64,000 nt of DNA, taken from Ahaetulla prasina. Taxonomy: Eukaryota > Chordata > Lepidosauria > Squamata > Colubridae. The DNA lies in contig NC_080540.1 in assembly GCF_028640845.1 (NCBI RefSeq), forward strand, positions 284,586,524-284,650,523. Reading direction: 5' to 3'. The notes below the pieces were generated by a model, which was given only the letters and a program-made list of their open reading frames with translations, made no database searches and was not told the DNA's origin. The position numbers and the translations under genes are program-made. Positions 51,376 to 64,000 of this stretch are shown here, piece by piece. Numbering within the stretch: position 1 is the stretch's first letter; each line of letters opens with the position of its first letter.

Positions 51376-53450
51376 GCCTTAGGTGGTGTCCTCAGTTGTT
51401 TGAACTTCCTTTTCGATATACAGAAATTGGTGGCCATTAGTGCAACTAGCGATAGTAGCAAACTATGTGGTTGAAATAGATAATGTGAAGAACTCTATTG
51501 TCCTTCTGTTCAGTTTGAGTGGTTGAACCTTGATCTGCTATTGCGAGGCACTGAGGAAAGAAGAAAAAAATCTTTCAATCTCTTTCTTCATTGATTGTGG
51601 CTGACTTTTATTCCTAAACAAACAAACCCCAAAGCCACAAATACTGTAGCTAGGACCAAATTAAGATAATTTTCATCGCCAATCTTTGTCTGCTTATTTA
51701 GCTGTATCATGTTCAAAATTGTACGCAGTATTCCAAAAATGGATGACTCATAGATTTGTGGAGAGGGAGGTGTGGGGGAGGCTTTAGGATATTGATTCTT
51801 ATATTTTCCCTTTCCTAATGATTTCCTTTGCATTGAATTTATCTTTCTCACAACAACTGCACATGGGATCAATATTTTTATTGAGTTATCCAGGAAGAGA
51901 AGCTAGTAGTACATAAGTGGAAGCTCTTTTTCTATTTTGTCTTTTTTTTTTTAGCTCAAAAATAAAGATGGATTGTGTGTGCTGGGAAAAATAAATCAAT
52001 GACATAGACAAGATCATGAAGGATAAAGATAATTCTATGATAATCAAAGTCAGCATAATTAAAGCAACGGTCTTTCCGGTATCGAGGTGAACGATGGAGT
52101 TTGAGAAAGACTGAGGCAAAGGAGAACGCTCCTTTTGAATAATGGATCTGGAGATGGTTACTAAGAGCATTGTGGATTAAAAGAAGAGCCAATCAATCAA
52201 TCCTACACCAAATAAAGACTGGCTAGTCCCTTGTAGTGATGATCAGCAAGCAGAAACTCATGTATTTTGGGTATGTGATAAGAGTAAATGAAAAATGATT
52301 ATGCCTAGCAAGCTTTTATTTCTTTATGTCCAGGGCTTGTAAGTCAGTCTAATCAAACTGGAAGTGGCGTACAATTCCCCAAATTCATAAAACAGAATTT
52401 TGCAGAATGTCTGCATTAAACACAGGCAAGATAAATATCAGTAGAATAACCAGAACTAAACAATGTAAGTTTAAAAACCTCCCTTTTTATGACCCTGCAA
52501 TCCATTAATTCGGGGTAGAGTCAGGATGACTTGATGGAGCTGAGCATTAAAATATATTGTATTATATTAGTATTAGCTGGATACCCATGCTTCACTATTT
52601 ATGACCATTTTTCACACTTACGACCATTGTAGCATCCCCATGGTCTTGACAGACTCTCATTGTCCTCATCACCAACGAAGTATATCTGGAGAAATGAAGG
52701 CTGCAGCTGAGGCCCCACCACGATTCTCCCTATCCTATGGTAGACCTGCCCCTGCATTTTGAATGTTGGCATAAAATTCCCCTCCTTCACCTCTCTGGAT
52801 CCAAAAGACGTCATTTGGAAGCATCTGTTGTAGTTCCGGGCAGCAGAAAGACAGTCTTTCCCCTTTAACTGGTGTTACAGTAGAAGGAACAGATTCATCT
52901 GAACTGAGGAGGTCAGTGTAAGAAGTGAGTTGGGGCTGGGACACTATGCAGGAGAAATTTGGTTCACATTCTGTTGGCTCAGTGGTGGTCGATGATTGAA
53001 ACACATCTCTCCCACCGCCTTAGTCCGGAAGCAGTTTCATAGGTGGAAGGCATAGATATTTTGGTGAGGTACCGATGTTTAGTACTGTAAGGAGCCCCAG
53101 ACTGCCCCTGAGTGAAGGAGTGGAACGTCTACCAGTTTGACCTGAGGTAACAGAATGTGAGGCAAGTGGCAGTTGGAACTTTTCAGGTGGGGAGGGGGAG
53201 TAGAACGTCTAACTCCTTAACATCAGAGCATGTTAATATACTGTATATGAATATATTGTATATGAAATACTAATGATCTGGTGGTCATTTCGAAAAATCC
53301 TTTCTTAGCGAGCACCTAGAAGCCAAGAGGAACATACATGCCAAATATATATATATATATTCACTGGGTATCTAAACATTGAAAAATCTAAGAATGTAAA
53401 ACCTAAGGTATAATATGCAGAAGAATTGTCAACCGCCTTGCTTCCCAGAT
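51376..53450. other. About 2 kb intergenic, little recognised
   Basis: A short scrap of the AGTCCTCGAC-type MITE at 52595-52645 (GACCATTTTTCACACTTACG) and a TA microsatellite at 53345-53360. No gene. Confidence 0.4.
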
Positions 53451-53454
53451 TAAG

Positions 53455-53735
53455 GGAAGAAAGGAAAGACAGTGATAAAGCGGATGGGATCAAAGACAAC
53501 CCAAGGCTATATGGCATCCCCAGATCACATTGACTCATGGTGCCCCCCATTTCTGGAATGATTTGGAAAGACGGATGGCAAACATTGGCATCATAGGTCA
53601 ACTCAGCCTTAGCCTGAAGCCAGCCCTGATCAAAAAGATTGCAGAACTGTCAATGGATGATGTACGAGTTATTTCTGGAGACAGGTCACGGTGGAGAACA
53701 TTTGTCATTGCTGTCATTAAAAGTTGAGCCTGGCT
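53455..53735 (+). mobile_element. LINE ORF C-terminal fragment, family unclear
   Basis: Reads FWNDLERRMANIG ... DRSRWRTFVIAVIKS then stop; the DRxRWR ending is typical of non-LTR retrotransposon ORFs. No tail identified. Confidence 0.4.
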
Positions 53736-54034
53736 TAGTGATACCGAACAAACTTCCCTAAGGATACATGGTGGCAGGATGTTTCATTCAGGGTAGAAGT
53801 AGCTAATTTCTTGAATTGATGAACATGTGGGGCATGATGTATTGTGAAATTTAGAAGTAAAATCAAAAGAAATTTTTATTACCATCAAATAATCTCTTCT
53901 AGAAGCCTGGGAACGTAAAGATTCTATAGATTTAGAGTGAGAAAGTTATGGCTCATTAGAAGTTATAAGAATTCACATTTCATCGGGGCCAGTCAATACA
54001 ATCTGATGGGTGTTATCTTACTACAACCTCTCAA

Positions 54035-54036
54035 TC

Positions 54037-54127
<91 letters not shown>

Positions 54128-54144
54128 CATCCATCCATCCATCC

Positions 54145-54211
<67 letters not shown>

Positions 54212-54240
54212 AGCTAGCTAGCTAGCTAGCTAGCTATCAT
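54035..54240 (+). repeat. ATCT microsatellite with ATCC and GCTA blocks
   Basis: About 175 bp of ATCT with five ATCC units inside, then a self-complementary GCTA tract (about 54211-54236). Confidence 0.95.
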
Positions 54241-54779
54241 CTATCTTTCTATCCTTCTCATTGAGTTTATATTAATAGCACCAATAGGCTGTGGCTAATC
54301 TTGAAAAGCTAGCTCAAACAGAGCTGAATATGAAGGGACACCATCTGGAAATTTGAGGGATATAGGCTAAACTGGGAAGTCAAACAAATATCCCAGAAGA
54401 TAATCAATGGAAAATCCCTTCTGACCAGTTGCCAATAAAACTTTATGGCTGCATCCATGAAGCCATCAGCAAATAAACGTAACCAGAGTAAATCTTCACA
54501 TCATTCCCAAAGGCAGCACTTAACTCCATTGAAAAACTGAGCAGAGTTTGATATAATTAGTGTTTGGATGAATAATTTCCGAGAAACCCTGCATTGTTTA
54601 ATCATTCATCTGCTCTTCTTCTTTCAGTTAACCTTGGAACAACATAGTCAAAATTAGCTGAACTTGAAAAGCTAAACAGGTTCAGATCTGAAGTATAGCT
54701 TAGACTGGGATTTAAAAAAAAACAAAAACCTGAAGAAGATAGCTGGAAACTCTTTTCCACATTGCTGCCAAGAAAAATA
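54241..54779. other. Nothing recognised
   Basis: No gene or clear repeat. Confidence 0.4.
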
Positions 54780-54782
54780 TTT

Positions 54783-55345
54783 TTATTTATTTATTTATTT
54801 ATTTGTCACCAACAGTATATATAAGCATAACCATGAAATAACTATACGATACATAAGCATATGTATAAGCATAAGTATGTAATAACTATATTAATTGGAT
54901 ATAATGAAAGGGAACATTAGGACAGGAACGGTAGGCCCGCTTGTGCTCTTATGCATGCCCCTTACAGACCTCTTAGGAATGGGGTGAGGACAATAGTAGA
55001 CAGTTTTTGGTTAAAGCTTTGAGGATTTTGAGAAGAGACCACAGAGTCTGGTAGTATACTCCGAGTATTAACAAATCTGTTACTGAAGTCATATTTTCTG
55101 CAATCAACATTGGAGCGGTTAACATTAAGCTTTAATCTATTGTGTACTCATGTATTGTTGCAATTGAAGCTGAAGTAGTCTTCAACAGGAAGGATATTGT
55201 AATAGATGATTTTATGAGTTAAACTCAGGTCATGTCGAAGGCGGCGGAGTTCTAAATTTTCTAAACCCAGGATTTCAAGTCTGGTGGCATAAGGTATTTT
55301 GTTGTAATCAGAGGAGTGGAGAACAAATACATGTTGTATGAAGTC
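54783..55345 (-). mobile_element. CR1-type LINE 3' end, antisense
   Basis: TTATTTATTTATTTATTTGT at the left is the tail. The rest is the reverse complement of the family at 41130-42470 (e.g. GCATGCCCCTTACAGACCTC). A frame runs past the repeat edge. Confidence 0.85.
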
Positions 55346-55576
55346 ACAAGGTATCAAACTCAACTTGAGGAAATTTATTTTTATTTCCTTGCCTCCCTTA
55401 ATAAATGAGATTTCTAGCCTTGTCAGAATCCTCCAGAACTCTGCCATCACTAAAGTCCTTAAGACAGATTTAGGGGAAACCATCACAGCTACAATGATGC
55501 AAAGATAAGGATGCATTTTAGTAATGAAATAACAAACAAATCCTAGTGAGTGATTTATCATAAAAAGTTTTATAAA

Positions 55577-56040
55577 ATATAATATAATATAATATAATAT
55601 AATATAATATAATATAATATAATATAATATAATATAATATAATATAATATAATATAATATAATATAACAACAGAGTTGGAAGGGACCTTGGAGGCCTTCT
55701 AGTCCAACCCCCTGCCCAGGCAGGAAACCCTACACCATCTCAGACAGATGGTTATCCAACATTTTCTTAAAAATTTCCAGTGTTGGAGCATTCACAACTT
55801 CTGCAGGCAAGTCGTTCCACTTATTAATTGTTCTAACTGTCAGGAAATTTCTCCTTAGTTCTAAGTTGCTTCTTTCCTTGATCAGTTTCCACCCACTGCT
55901 TCTTGTTCTACCCTCAGGTGCTTTGGAGAACAGCCCGACTCTCTCTTCTTTGTGGCAACCCCTGAGATATTGGAACACTGCTATCATGTCTCCCCTAGTC
56001 CTTCTTTTAATCCATTTGTTTATTTTATATATCTTTCCGG
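55577..56040 (-). mobile_element. CR1 LINE 3' end with AATAT tail
   Basis: AATAT repeat (55577-55668), then GGAAGGGACCTTGGAGGCCT and a longer CR1 3' UTR than at 48943. The tail motif differs from the AATAG of that copy. Confidence 0.9.
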
Positions 56041-56169
56041 ATTCAAGACTCTCAAAAATAGCTTCATAGATGACAGTTACTATAGAACAACTGAGAAAAA
56101 CCTACTTTTGGTCTAGTGTTGGCTTTATTTTTTTTAATGTTGATTATGATATACATCAGGTTATTGAAC

Positions 56170-57255
56170 AGAACAGCAAAGCTCCAGCCTGGAGACTCTG
56201 ATTTTAGTAATAAAGGTGTTGTCACCTTTAAAGCCCTTCATGGCTTGCGACCAGGGACCGTCTCTTGTTGGTCAGATCTACCCAAAACTACTAGAGTGGG
56301 GAGATAAAGAAAGCTGCAGGTCGCATCCCCTAGGAAGATATAGTGTATTTTTTGGACTATAAGATACACTCCCCCCGCCCCCAAAGAATGTGGAAATGTT
56401 GGTGTGTCTTATATAACGAATACACCTCACCCCACGCATCCCATTTTCACCAAATACAGGGATACACAGAAGGTTTGGGAGGCCTGCAGAGTGCTCCTGG
56501 GAACTGGGGGCTGGGATGTGCTCCTGGGGCTGGGGCCTGGGGGCTGGGGAGGCACACAATATGTGGGGGGTTTGGGAGGCCAATTTTTTTTTTTTTTTGC
56601 AAAAAATGAGGGCGTTTTTGTTCTCCCCAGCCCCCAGCAGCACTCTGCAGGCCTCCCAAACATTCTGCATGCCCTGTTTTTGTGAAAAACAAGCCCATTT
56701 TGCCCTCCCAGCCCCAGGAGCACTCTGCAGGCCTCCCAAACAGGCTGCAGACCCCATTTTTGTGAAAAATGGGCCCATTTTTCACAAAAACGGGACACAC
56801 AGAGGGTTTGGGAGGCCTGCAGAGTGCTCCTGAGGGCCGGGGAGGGCAAAACCTTTTTTTTCTTGTTTACCTCTTTGAAATCTTGGTGCGTTTTATAGTC
56901 TGAAAAGTACGATACCTGGTGGGACTCAGAAGATGGGCCTTCTCCATGGGGGCTCCTCTCTCTGGAACATCATTCCCCTAGAGATTAGAATGGCCCCCAT
57001 TTTAACACTCTTCTGGAAGGTGAAGAGCTGGTTCTGTCAGCGGCCCTGGGGAACCCAGAGCGGAATGGAGCCCATTAAATGGCTTGTGTGAGATGTTGTT
57101 ACCAGGGTGGGGGGTGGGGGCTACTATATTATTTTATTATTTGACTGTTTTCTTCTATTTTATTTTTTATATATGCTATTTCTATATTCGCGTAAGCCGC
57201 CTTGAGTCACCATGTGCGAATAAGTGGCAATATAAATTTTCTAAATAAAATAAAT
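56170..57255 (+). mobile_element. CR1/L2-type LINE 3' end split by a MITE
   Basis: 56170-56340 encodes TFKALHGLRPGT-type RT end words. After the MITE the sequence resumes at about 56916 (CTGGTGGGACTCAGAAGATG) and runs to GTAAGCCGCCTTGAGTCACC with an AAATAAAATAAATAAA tail. Confidence 0.7.
56342..56915. mobile_element. MITE with GTATTTTTTGGACTATAAG ends
   Basis: Inverted ends (GACTATAAG left, CTTTTATAGTCTGAAAAG-like right) enclose a GC-rich interior with repeated GGAGCACTCTGCAGGCCTCC modules in both orientations. Family of 29005-29430. Confidence 0.75.
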
Positions 57256-58165
57256 AAAATATCGTCAGCTGTGATGATGTAATTTTCTTTCCATTTTACC
57301 ATCGAAAGGGGCCCTTCTCTGCAGCCCAGCCTTTAGCTCATGGTTTTTATAATATTGCACTATTTTTTTTTACTATGACAATGGAACTAAAAGGAAAAAA
57401 GAAAAAAAATAATATGGGTTCAGTTGTTTATATATTTTCATTTGTTGACAAAATATTACTTTTTAATTTGCTCACCAAAAATAGTTCCGCAGAATTCTTC
57501 CTGTACATGTTCCAATTGCTAGTCTATGTAATTAATCAGGGCAATTTTTAGGTGATTTATTTTTATTGATCAATTAATAAATCTGGTCTTAAAAAACTAA
57601 AATAGGCAGTGTTAGGCAATTGTTCATAACAGTTCCTCTGTAATAGTCTTTTAATATAATGATACACACACAACAATTTTTTTTGTTAATAGAACATAGT
57701 ATTTTATTTAAATTCTACAAAAGATAAATTAGAATTTTATTGTGATATTTTATTTAAATGTATTAAAATGAAGAATTGGCAAAGAGTAATATATATTCAC
57801 CTACATTTAATCCTTTATTAACCATTACATAAATTAGATAGGAACAATATGTGAGATCAAAAAATACAGTAATTTGTTTCATTCATAAATACAATCTATT
57901 TTCTCTTATAATTTATAATTTTTCCTATAAGTATATGTCCATATCTGTGTGACTCTCCTAGAACTGAGGTTTCCCTAGACAGATAATATGACCATTGTAG
58001 TATAGTCATATATTGTATATAGTCAAATATATTGCCACATATTTGTTGTCTTTTGTTTGGCATCTCCAAATAGCAAAGTAACATAACCTCAAAACAGGGA
58101 AAAGATCTTTGTGAAATTTGATATGAAGAAGAGTCATATAAAAAAGTAATGGCAAGACATAAACA
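57256..58165. other. AT-rich, nothing recognised
   Basis: No gene or repeat recognised. Confidence 0.4.
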
Positions 58166-58169
58166 GTCC

Positions 58170-58335
58170 TGGCAGTGGTGGGAGTCAAATAATTTAAGAA
58201 CCGGGATCAATTTGGCCATTGTGGGAAGCGTGGCCCATCCTCATCCTCCAAGTCCGCCACAAATGCGGGATGACCCTCCCACGATGGCCAACCTGATCCT
58301 GGGCAAACCGGTTGTTAAATTAACCCCCATGTCCC
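58170..58335. mobile_element. hAT-like MITE (CAGTGGTGGGA family)
   Basis: CAGTGGTGGGAGTCAAATAA start with an AACCGGTTGTTAAATTAA region at the right. TSD not resolved. Confidence 0.6.
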
Positions 58336-58439
58336 AAAGCAAGATATTACTGGCTTAAAATTTATAAAATAGTTGGAGGAAATGATTGGGGAAAAACATA
58401 GATATGAAAGCGGAATTATTTTTGTTAGGGATTATAAAA

Positions 58440-58690
58440 CAAAAAAATGACTAAAGAAATTCAGTACCTCATACTCCACATAATTATGGCCGCTAGAATT
58501 TCATTTGCCCAAAACTGGAAGCAACAATATACTTCAACAAACACAATGATTATAAAAAAGGTGCTGGAGTGTGCAGAAGCAGATAAATTAATGATGAAAT
58601 TTAAGGACAGAGAGAAAACGATTTATTATGAAATATGGAACCGATGCTATGATTGGCTGGAAAAGGAATTGAAAATTAATGGATAGTGTA
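58440..58690 (+). mobile_element. L1-type LINE ORF2 C-terminal fragment
   Basis: Reads ARISFAQNWK ... KVLECAEADKLMMK ... WLEKELKING then stop, the usual L1 ORF2 tail pattern (AR..IA..WK, then AE.DKL). An AT-rich 3' UTR follows. Confidence 0.7.
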
Positions 58691-58898
58691 TAGTAAAAGA
58701 GAAGATATTATAATGAAATGTTATATTTAATGCGTAGTAGATATGTATATAAAATGTATTGATTATATAAATAAGTATGTAACAAATAAAACGCATATGT
58801 ATATAATGTATATAATCGGCCGAAAGATAGTGGATATTACTAAAAATTCCGGTATTGGAAAGCTGTAAAAATGTAATTATGATTTAAAGATGTAAACA

Positions 58899-59300
58899 TT
58901 GAATTTTTTTTTTTTAAAAATAATAAATTACCCCCCCAAAAGAGGATTCTGGGCACTGTGCTGCAATGGAGAAGTAGCGCCTATCCCATCCACCACCGCC
59001 CAGATGCCCTCGCTTCCCCCAAGAAAGGTGGTCAAAGAAAGAGGATTCCATCTCGTGCTAAGTGCCGTAATTAAACCATGGCTTCCTAAGATGCCATCTC
59101 TGTCACTGGATAAAGCAAGGAGGGCGACTCAAGGCAGCGAGTACCTCCAGCCCCAACAAAGTGGAAGAAGAAGAAGAAATGTGAGACCAGCACCCACCCA
59201 TGTCTCTTTTCCACCACCAGAACAGTGCGCTTCTCCTAAAGGCCTCTGGTTTGAAGTACAAGAAGGAAAAACCAAGGATTCATGCTTGGATGGGAGATAA
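58899..59300 (+). other. GC-richer block with open frame, not recognised
   Basis: A 133-codon frame lies here but matches no family I know. It is locally GC-rich in AT-rich surroundings and could be a repeat or a processed-gene remnant. Confidence 0.2.
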
Positions 59301-59454
59301 GAAAGAAGGAAATGTGGTAGGGATGGCAGGGGAGGTTCTGGTGGAAAAATCATCATGGGGGAAATAGCAATCTTGTCAAAATTGAGAAATGTTTGTTTTT
59401 TATTGAGGTTCTGGTGTCTTCTGCAGCCAAAGGAGAAAAATCATGAAGCAATGG

Positions 59455-59640
59455 TGAAATTCAGCCAGCTTTATCCGGATCGCACAATCTGGTAGCGCCG
59501 GTGGCAGGAGGCTCCGCCCACCCGCCTGGATGTCATCACGTCCTATTTTTTACGCTTTGCGAATGCACGGAGGAGGCATGCGTGAGCGTGGCATGTGCAC
59601 GCTCACATTTGCGAGCCAGTAGTGAAGGTAAGTGAATACC
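59455..59640. mobile_element. hAT-like element (GGTGAAATTCAGCC family)
   Basis: AATGGTGAAATTCAGCCAGC start, GC-rich interior with GGCATGCGTGAGCGTGG, right end near GTGAATACCACTCCTG. Confidence 0.55.
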
Positions 59641-59734
59641 ACTCCTGCCATGAAGGGACAGGAACCCCTGCCAGATAGTATGGAACTCCTGTAAAGGACT
59701 AGTTGGAGTTTTTTCTCCACGAGTTATAAAATAG

Positions 59735-60080
59735 CAATAGCAATAGCACTTAAATTTATATGCTAGAACAAAATAACAGAGTTGGAAGGGACCTTGGAGG
59801 TCTTCTAGTCCAATCCCCCTGCTCAGGCAGGAGACCCTATACCATTTCAGACAAATGGTTGGTCCAATCTCTTCTTTAAAACTGCCATAGTGCTTTATAA
59901 CACTCTGTGGGCAGTTCACAATGTCAGTATATTATCCCCAACTATCTAGGTCCTCATTTTACCAACCTTGAAAGGATAGAAAGCTGAGTCAAATTTGAGG
60001 CCCATCAGGCATGAACTTCAGACTGCGGGCAGAGTTTGCTTGCGATACTGCATTCTAACCATTGCACTACCAGGGCTCCT
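59735..60080 (-). mobile_element. tRNA-derived SINE interrupted by CR1 fragment
   Basis: Antisense SINE (AATAGCAATAGCACTTAAAT ... GGTCCTCATTTTACCAACC ... CCATTGCACTACCAGGGCTC) is split at about 59770-59886 by CR1 3'-end sequence (GGAAGGGACCTTGGAGGTCT). Confidence 0.75.
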
Positions 60081-61120
60081 ATAAGCTTGCATACATGAAG
60101 ATTTGATCCATTTTCCAATGGTTTAAACTAGTTTTCTACCAGGTCATCTTGATATGGTCCTGAGATACAGTATAGGCTTCATCATGAGGATAGATACTCA
60201 ACAAATATTAAGAAGTTCAGGTGGGTGCCAAAGCAAGAAGTGTGTGTGAATGAGCCAATCGGACTTTCTCCCAGGTAGCAGAGATCCTTTTATTTCATGA
60301 ATATAGTCACCATCTCTATGAATTTAGGAAGATAGAAGTCTGTTAGTGCTACAATTTTGTCTCCAACTGCTTACTTCCAGGAGGTGTTACCTGTTGAAAT
60401 AATCTTAATTTTGTTTACTGGCTTGTTTGTTTTTAATATTGAGCAGCAGACCACATCTGCATTATTTTTGACCTTCCACTGGATATCCTTCCTCACTTCT
60501 TGCCATGAAAGTGGTGTCATCCACATATTTGAAACTATTTGTGTCTCAGAAATTTTAATTCCATTTTCCAGTCCAATTCTCTCCCCCCCCCCCCATTATA
60601 TGGCGTACATATAAAGTAAGCAAGCAGACAATCTTTGCTCATGTCTGGATACAATTTTTTAAACAGTTGGCCTGGTGTGTGTATGTGTGCGTTATATACC
60701 AGCATTTGTCAATCTCAGTGATGCTGACTAGGAATTTCTGGGAATTCCATACATCTTGAAGTTGACAAGCACTGTTCTGTACCATCAAATCCCTTGATAT
60801 AATTAATAAAGTAAAAATATGCTTTTTTGGAATTTCCTTGCCTTTTCCATTCTTCATCAAATGTTAGGAATATGATCCCTGGTGCGTCTTCCTCTTCAGA
60901 ATTCAGTTTTATATCTGGTTTTTCTCATTCATGTATTATTGAAGTCAGAACTACTAAACATCAAATATTACTTTACTATATATGCAATGTTTAGTGTATT
61001 TTACGTATATAATACAGTGACTCTTGGTAAATTTAGAATTTAAAAATGTAATATGTAGATGCTGAAAAAGATAAAATTTAACATCTTGAATAACAGCAGT
61101 GTAAAACAGCACATTAAAGC
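60081..61120. other. About 1 kb, little recognised
   Basis: A CCCC run at 60581-60594 and a fold-back remnant (60705-60775, CTAGGAATTTCTGGGAATTC). No gene. Confidence 0.4.
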
Positions 61121-61149
61121 TTGTTGTTCAGTTGCTAAGTTGTGTCTGT

Positions 61150-61902
61150 GTTTGAGCCATGGTGGTGCAGTGGTTATAATGCAGTATTGCAGGCTAACTC
61201 TGTTGATTGCCAAGAGTTCGATCCTGACCAGTTCAAGGTTGACTCAGCCTTTTATACTTTCGAGGTTGGTCAAATGAGGACCCAGATTGTTGGGGCCAAT
61301 ATACTGACTCTGTAAACTGTGGGACGGTTCAGGACGGTTTGGGTGAACTGGTAGTTAAATTGCTGGCTGCCCCCCTCCCCTCTCTTTCCAGGAATCCCCA
61401 CATAGCCCATTTTGGCTCCCAGGTAAGTACAGGGAGGCCTACTAGGCCCAAAACAGGGTTTGGGGGTGTGTGGCACGCCTCCCCCACAACCTTTTTTTGC
61501 TCCCAGGAGGCTTCAGGGAGGCCTCCTAGGTCCAAAACAGGGCACGGAGGCAGGGAGGCACCCCTCGCACCCCATTTTTGCTCCCAGGAGGCTCCAGAGA
61601 GGCCTACTAGGCCCAAAATGGGGCCCAGGGATGCAGTGCAGCCCCCCACTGCCCATTTTTGCTCCTAGGAGGAGGCCTATTAGGCCCAAAATGGATCACA
61701 GGGATGGCACGTTCCCCCCACAGCCTGTTTTTGCTCCCAGGGGGTGCAGGAGGCCAAGTGCTGCATCTCACACCCCCATAGCCATGGCCACACCCATCCA
61801 AGCTGTCATTAGGGCAGAAAACTGGTTGTTACATTATTTGAATCCCACCACTGGCTATAAAGCACTGTCAAGTAGTATATAAAGTGTAAGTGCTATTGCT
61901 AT
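61150..61902 (+). mobile_element. SINE split by a GC-rich hAT-like element
   Basis: SINE head (GAGCCATGGTGGTGCAGTGG, box B GTTCGATCC) runs to GACTCTGTAAACTG at 61320. A hAT-like insert with GAGGCCTACTAGGCCCAAAA repeats runs to CCCACCACTG (about 61853). The SINE end GTAAGTGCTATTGCTATT follows. Confidence 0.8.
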
Positions 61903-62190
61903 TTGATCTCCTTGCAGTCCAAGGGACTCTCAAAAATCTTCTCCAAGACCACAGTTTGAAGGCATCAATTCTTTGGCACTCAGTCTTCCTCATGGTCCAA
62001 CTCTCACGGCCATACATTACAAATGGGACATTAAAGCTACCAGTTGTCAAATTAAAAACAAAATAAAAGTCTTTGTATTTCACTTCACATTTAGTAATGA
62101 TAGAGCTATATGCACAACTTGCAACAGGATATTTCAAAGATGTGGGGGCACCAAAGAAGAGATCCTGGAACTCAGTCGGCCACTTGAACA
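61903..62190 (-). mobile_element. Bov-B LINE internal fragment, antisense
   Basis: The minus strand reads FVMYGRESWTMRKTE ... WSWRRFLRVPWTAR, the Bov-B RT C-terminal region. The 3' end is missing. Confidence 0.85.
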
Positions 62191-62229
62191 TTTGAAGTCG
62201 GTGCCATGTGGGAAATGCTTGTGACGTGT

Positions 62230-62600
62230 CCTGTTTGGCAGTCAGTATTTGTCAGAGAATTGCATAGCCGGGGTCCACATGGAACCAGAGACACAAACTT
62301 GCAATTTTATATAAATACATATATTTACAGTAAGTAAGATAGGCAAACAGGAGCATTGTCAGGGAAATCAACACATCTGGAACATCAGTAGGTTAATCAC
62401 AGAGCACATACAGGGGAAAAAGGCGGGAAACAAGGAAACTCCCCCTTTTCACTCAGAGCAACCAATCACAGCTCAGATTCCCTCACGCAGCGCCAGCTCT
62501 CTTCAACCAATTAGCTATAACTGTGTGTTCATTGTCCAATCCGTCACTACTCCAGCTATTAAATTGTAAATATCTTTGCACGTTGCTGTACGGTATCATG
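62230..62600. mobile_element. Candidate LTR-like segment, unclassified
   Basis: Begins near TGTCAGAGAATTGCATAGCC. Four CCAAT or inverted CCAAT-like words lie at 62460-62550. The right boundary and TSD were not found. Its style resembles the 9023-9140 filler. Tentative. Confidence 0.25.
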
Positions 62601-64000
62601 AAATATGGACAGTGCTGAGGCAGGAATGGAAAAATCCATTGTAGGCCAGCCTTTTGAGGAGACTAGACCAGGAAATAATCACCACAAGAAAAATGACAAC
62701 TCTACCTTATTGAAATAGGGTATAATAACAGTATTTTGACAGAGTTTTCCTTCCCTTCTTCATATACCGAATATGGTCAAGATGGAGCAACCCTGAGCTT
62801 CTTTCTCATGCTTTCCTCCATTCTCAGGAGAGATTCATGTTGTGTTGATATCTCTTAGTAGTAGTACACTAGTCCCTCCATCTCTTTTCCAAGGTCCTCT
62901 ATGTGCCCTTTTAAAAGGTATGTTTTGCAGAAACTTCCATGCAAGCAAGATGATACTTAACTATCTTTTGGATACTATAGAAGCAAAGCTACTCTGAGTC
63001 CCAAGGAGAAAAAGAGGGATCCAGAGGAAATGACTTGATGCTAGGGACTGATATCTTATAAAACAAAAATCACAGAGGGAGGAAACAATAGGAATTTTTA
63101 GCATTCTGGAGATTGTCCTACATCAAGGAATTTGTGTTGAAAAGTTCTACAGCTGTTTGTACTGAATGTGAGTAAAAGTGGACCTTTGAGACTGAGAAAT
63201 GGCAACTGCTACCTCCTGCTTTTGTTATCGGTATGATTATCCCATTAATCATATGGGTGTCCCAGAGAACCTTCAGTTCTAGTGTTTCAAGTTCTTTTCA
63301 TAGGAATGTCCCCTGCAGAACTTCACGGCTCCAAGTAAGGGGGAAAAAAACCCCTCAAAGGCAAAAGTGAGATGCTGTTATATATCCTTTGTGGCATATA
63401 AAAATAGCAATGGACTTTCTGCATTCTTAAAAATGAAACAACAACATTTTGTTTGTAGAATATTGCTCATTTTGAATCGAGGAAGAGAAAGTCGTGCTGG
63501 CTAGATATTATGACATTGGTCCAAAACATCTGGAAGACTCCAGCTGGGAAGCCTGGCATTAGTTTTCAAACTGTATCCACAGGAATGCTGGAGTTTGTCA
63601 GAAGATTATTAGAGTTTCCACACAGAGAAGACCGATGTCAGATCTGTTGCCTCGGAAAGGGGATGGATCTCCCAACTTGGTGAAAGAGCATGTTTTGTTT
63701 ACAAATGTCACATAAATGTTTGATCTGCATACTGAATGTATCTCCCTTAACACTAGGAGGAAGAGGAAGAGGAGGAGGAGGAGGAGATGGTAGAACAGCA
63801 TTAGGAGCTCAAGCCTTTCCCATATATGCATTCAGCAAGATGTGCCTTGAACCTATTTATATATACGCATATACTCACTATGGAAGAATGAGATTGTAGA
63901 AGTAATCAGGAACTCACCAGATTGCTCCCTATTGTACCATCTCTCCACTGAAAGCAGGCCTTCAGTCAAGAAGATTGTTCCATCAGTAGAGCAGAGTAGG
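62601..64000. other. Right end of window, no gene recognised
   Basis: Only a GGA repeat near 63762-63790 stands out. No exon, RNA gene or clear transposon. Confidence 0.4.

Noticed and set aside
53937..54225. Repetitive [12 protein letters not shown] frame
   Set aside because: Translation of an ATCT microsatellite.
58899..59300. 133-codon frame as a new gene
   Set aside because: No recognised domain, no splice context, no similarity I can name; left as an unrecognised block.

Overview
This window looks like nuclear DNA of a snake. It holds one recognisable protein-coding gene, TXNL1 (thioredoxin-like 1). Its eight coding exons lie on the + strand between 5395 and 38271 and give a 289-residue protein. 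The rest is intron, promoter and intergenic DNA rich in squamate repeats: CR1/L3-type LINEs whose tails run into AATAG or AATAT microsatellites, Bov-B LINE ends, a Sauria-type SINE with an ACCTTT tail, short hAT-type elements with 8-bp target-site duplications (TSDs), solo LTRs, and Penelope-type hammerhead-ribozyme relics. The snake assignment rests on this repeat mix and is an inference.

Layout. 1-1798: a CpG island (about 420-800) and an antisense L3 LINE end. In other vertebrates WDR7 lies head-to-head with TXNL1, so the island may be a promoter or 5' UTR exon of a minus-strand gene off the left edge; this is not proven. 1799-14807: a direct tandem duplication. Unit A (1799-9022) and unit B (9141-14807) each carry the same hAT element, hammerhead-bearing fold-back, 5'-truncated LINE, GC-rich promoter and complete TXNL1 coding exon 1. 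A 118-bp filler separates the units. Unit A also holds an array of 13 LINE-tail monomers. 14808-38271: the shared remainder of intron 1, then exons 2-8. Intron 1 carries a 175-bp inverted repeat, a 635/670-bp tandem duplication, a solo LTR, a perfect 106-bp palindrome and many MITEs. 38272-64000: the TXNL1 3' UTR and about 25 kb of apparently gene-free DNA made largely of nested repeats.

The points most worth checking are (1) the duplicated TXNL1 promoter and first exon, (2) hammerhead-like motifs without stem III in inverted pairs, (3) the LINE-tail array with its nested 9-bp repeat, and (4) the perfect palindrome with intact TSDs. No complete transposase or reverse transcriptase gene, tRNA gene, rRNA gene or CRISPR array was found.
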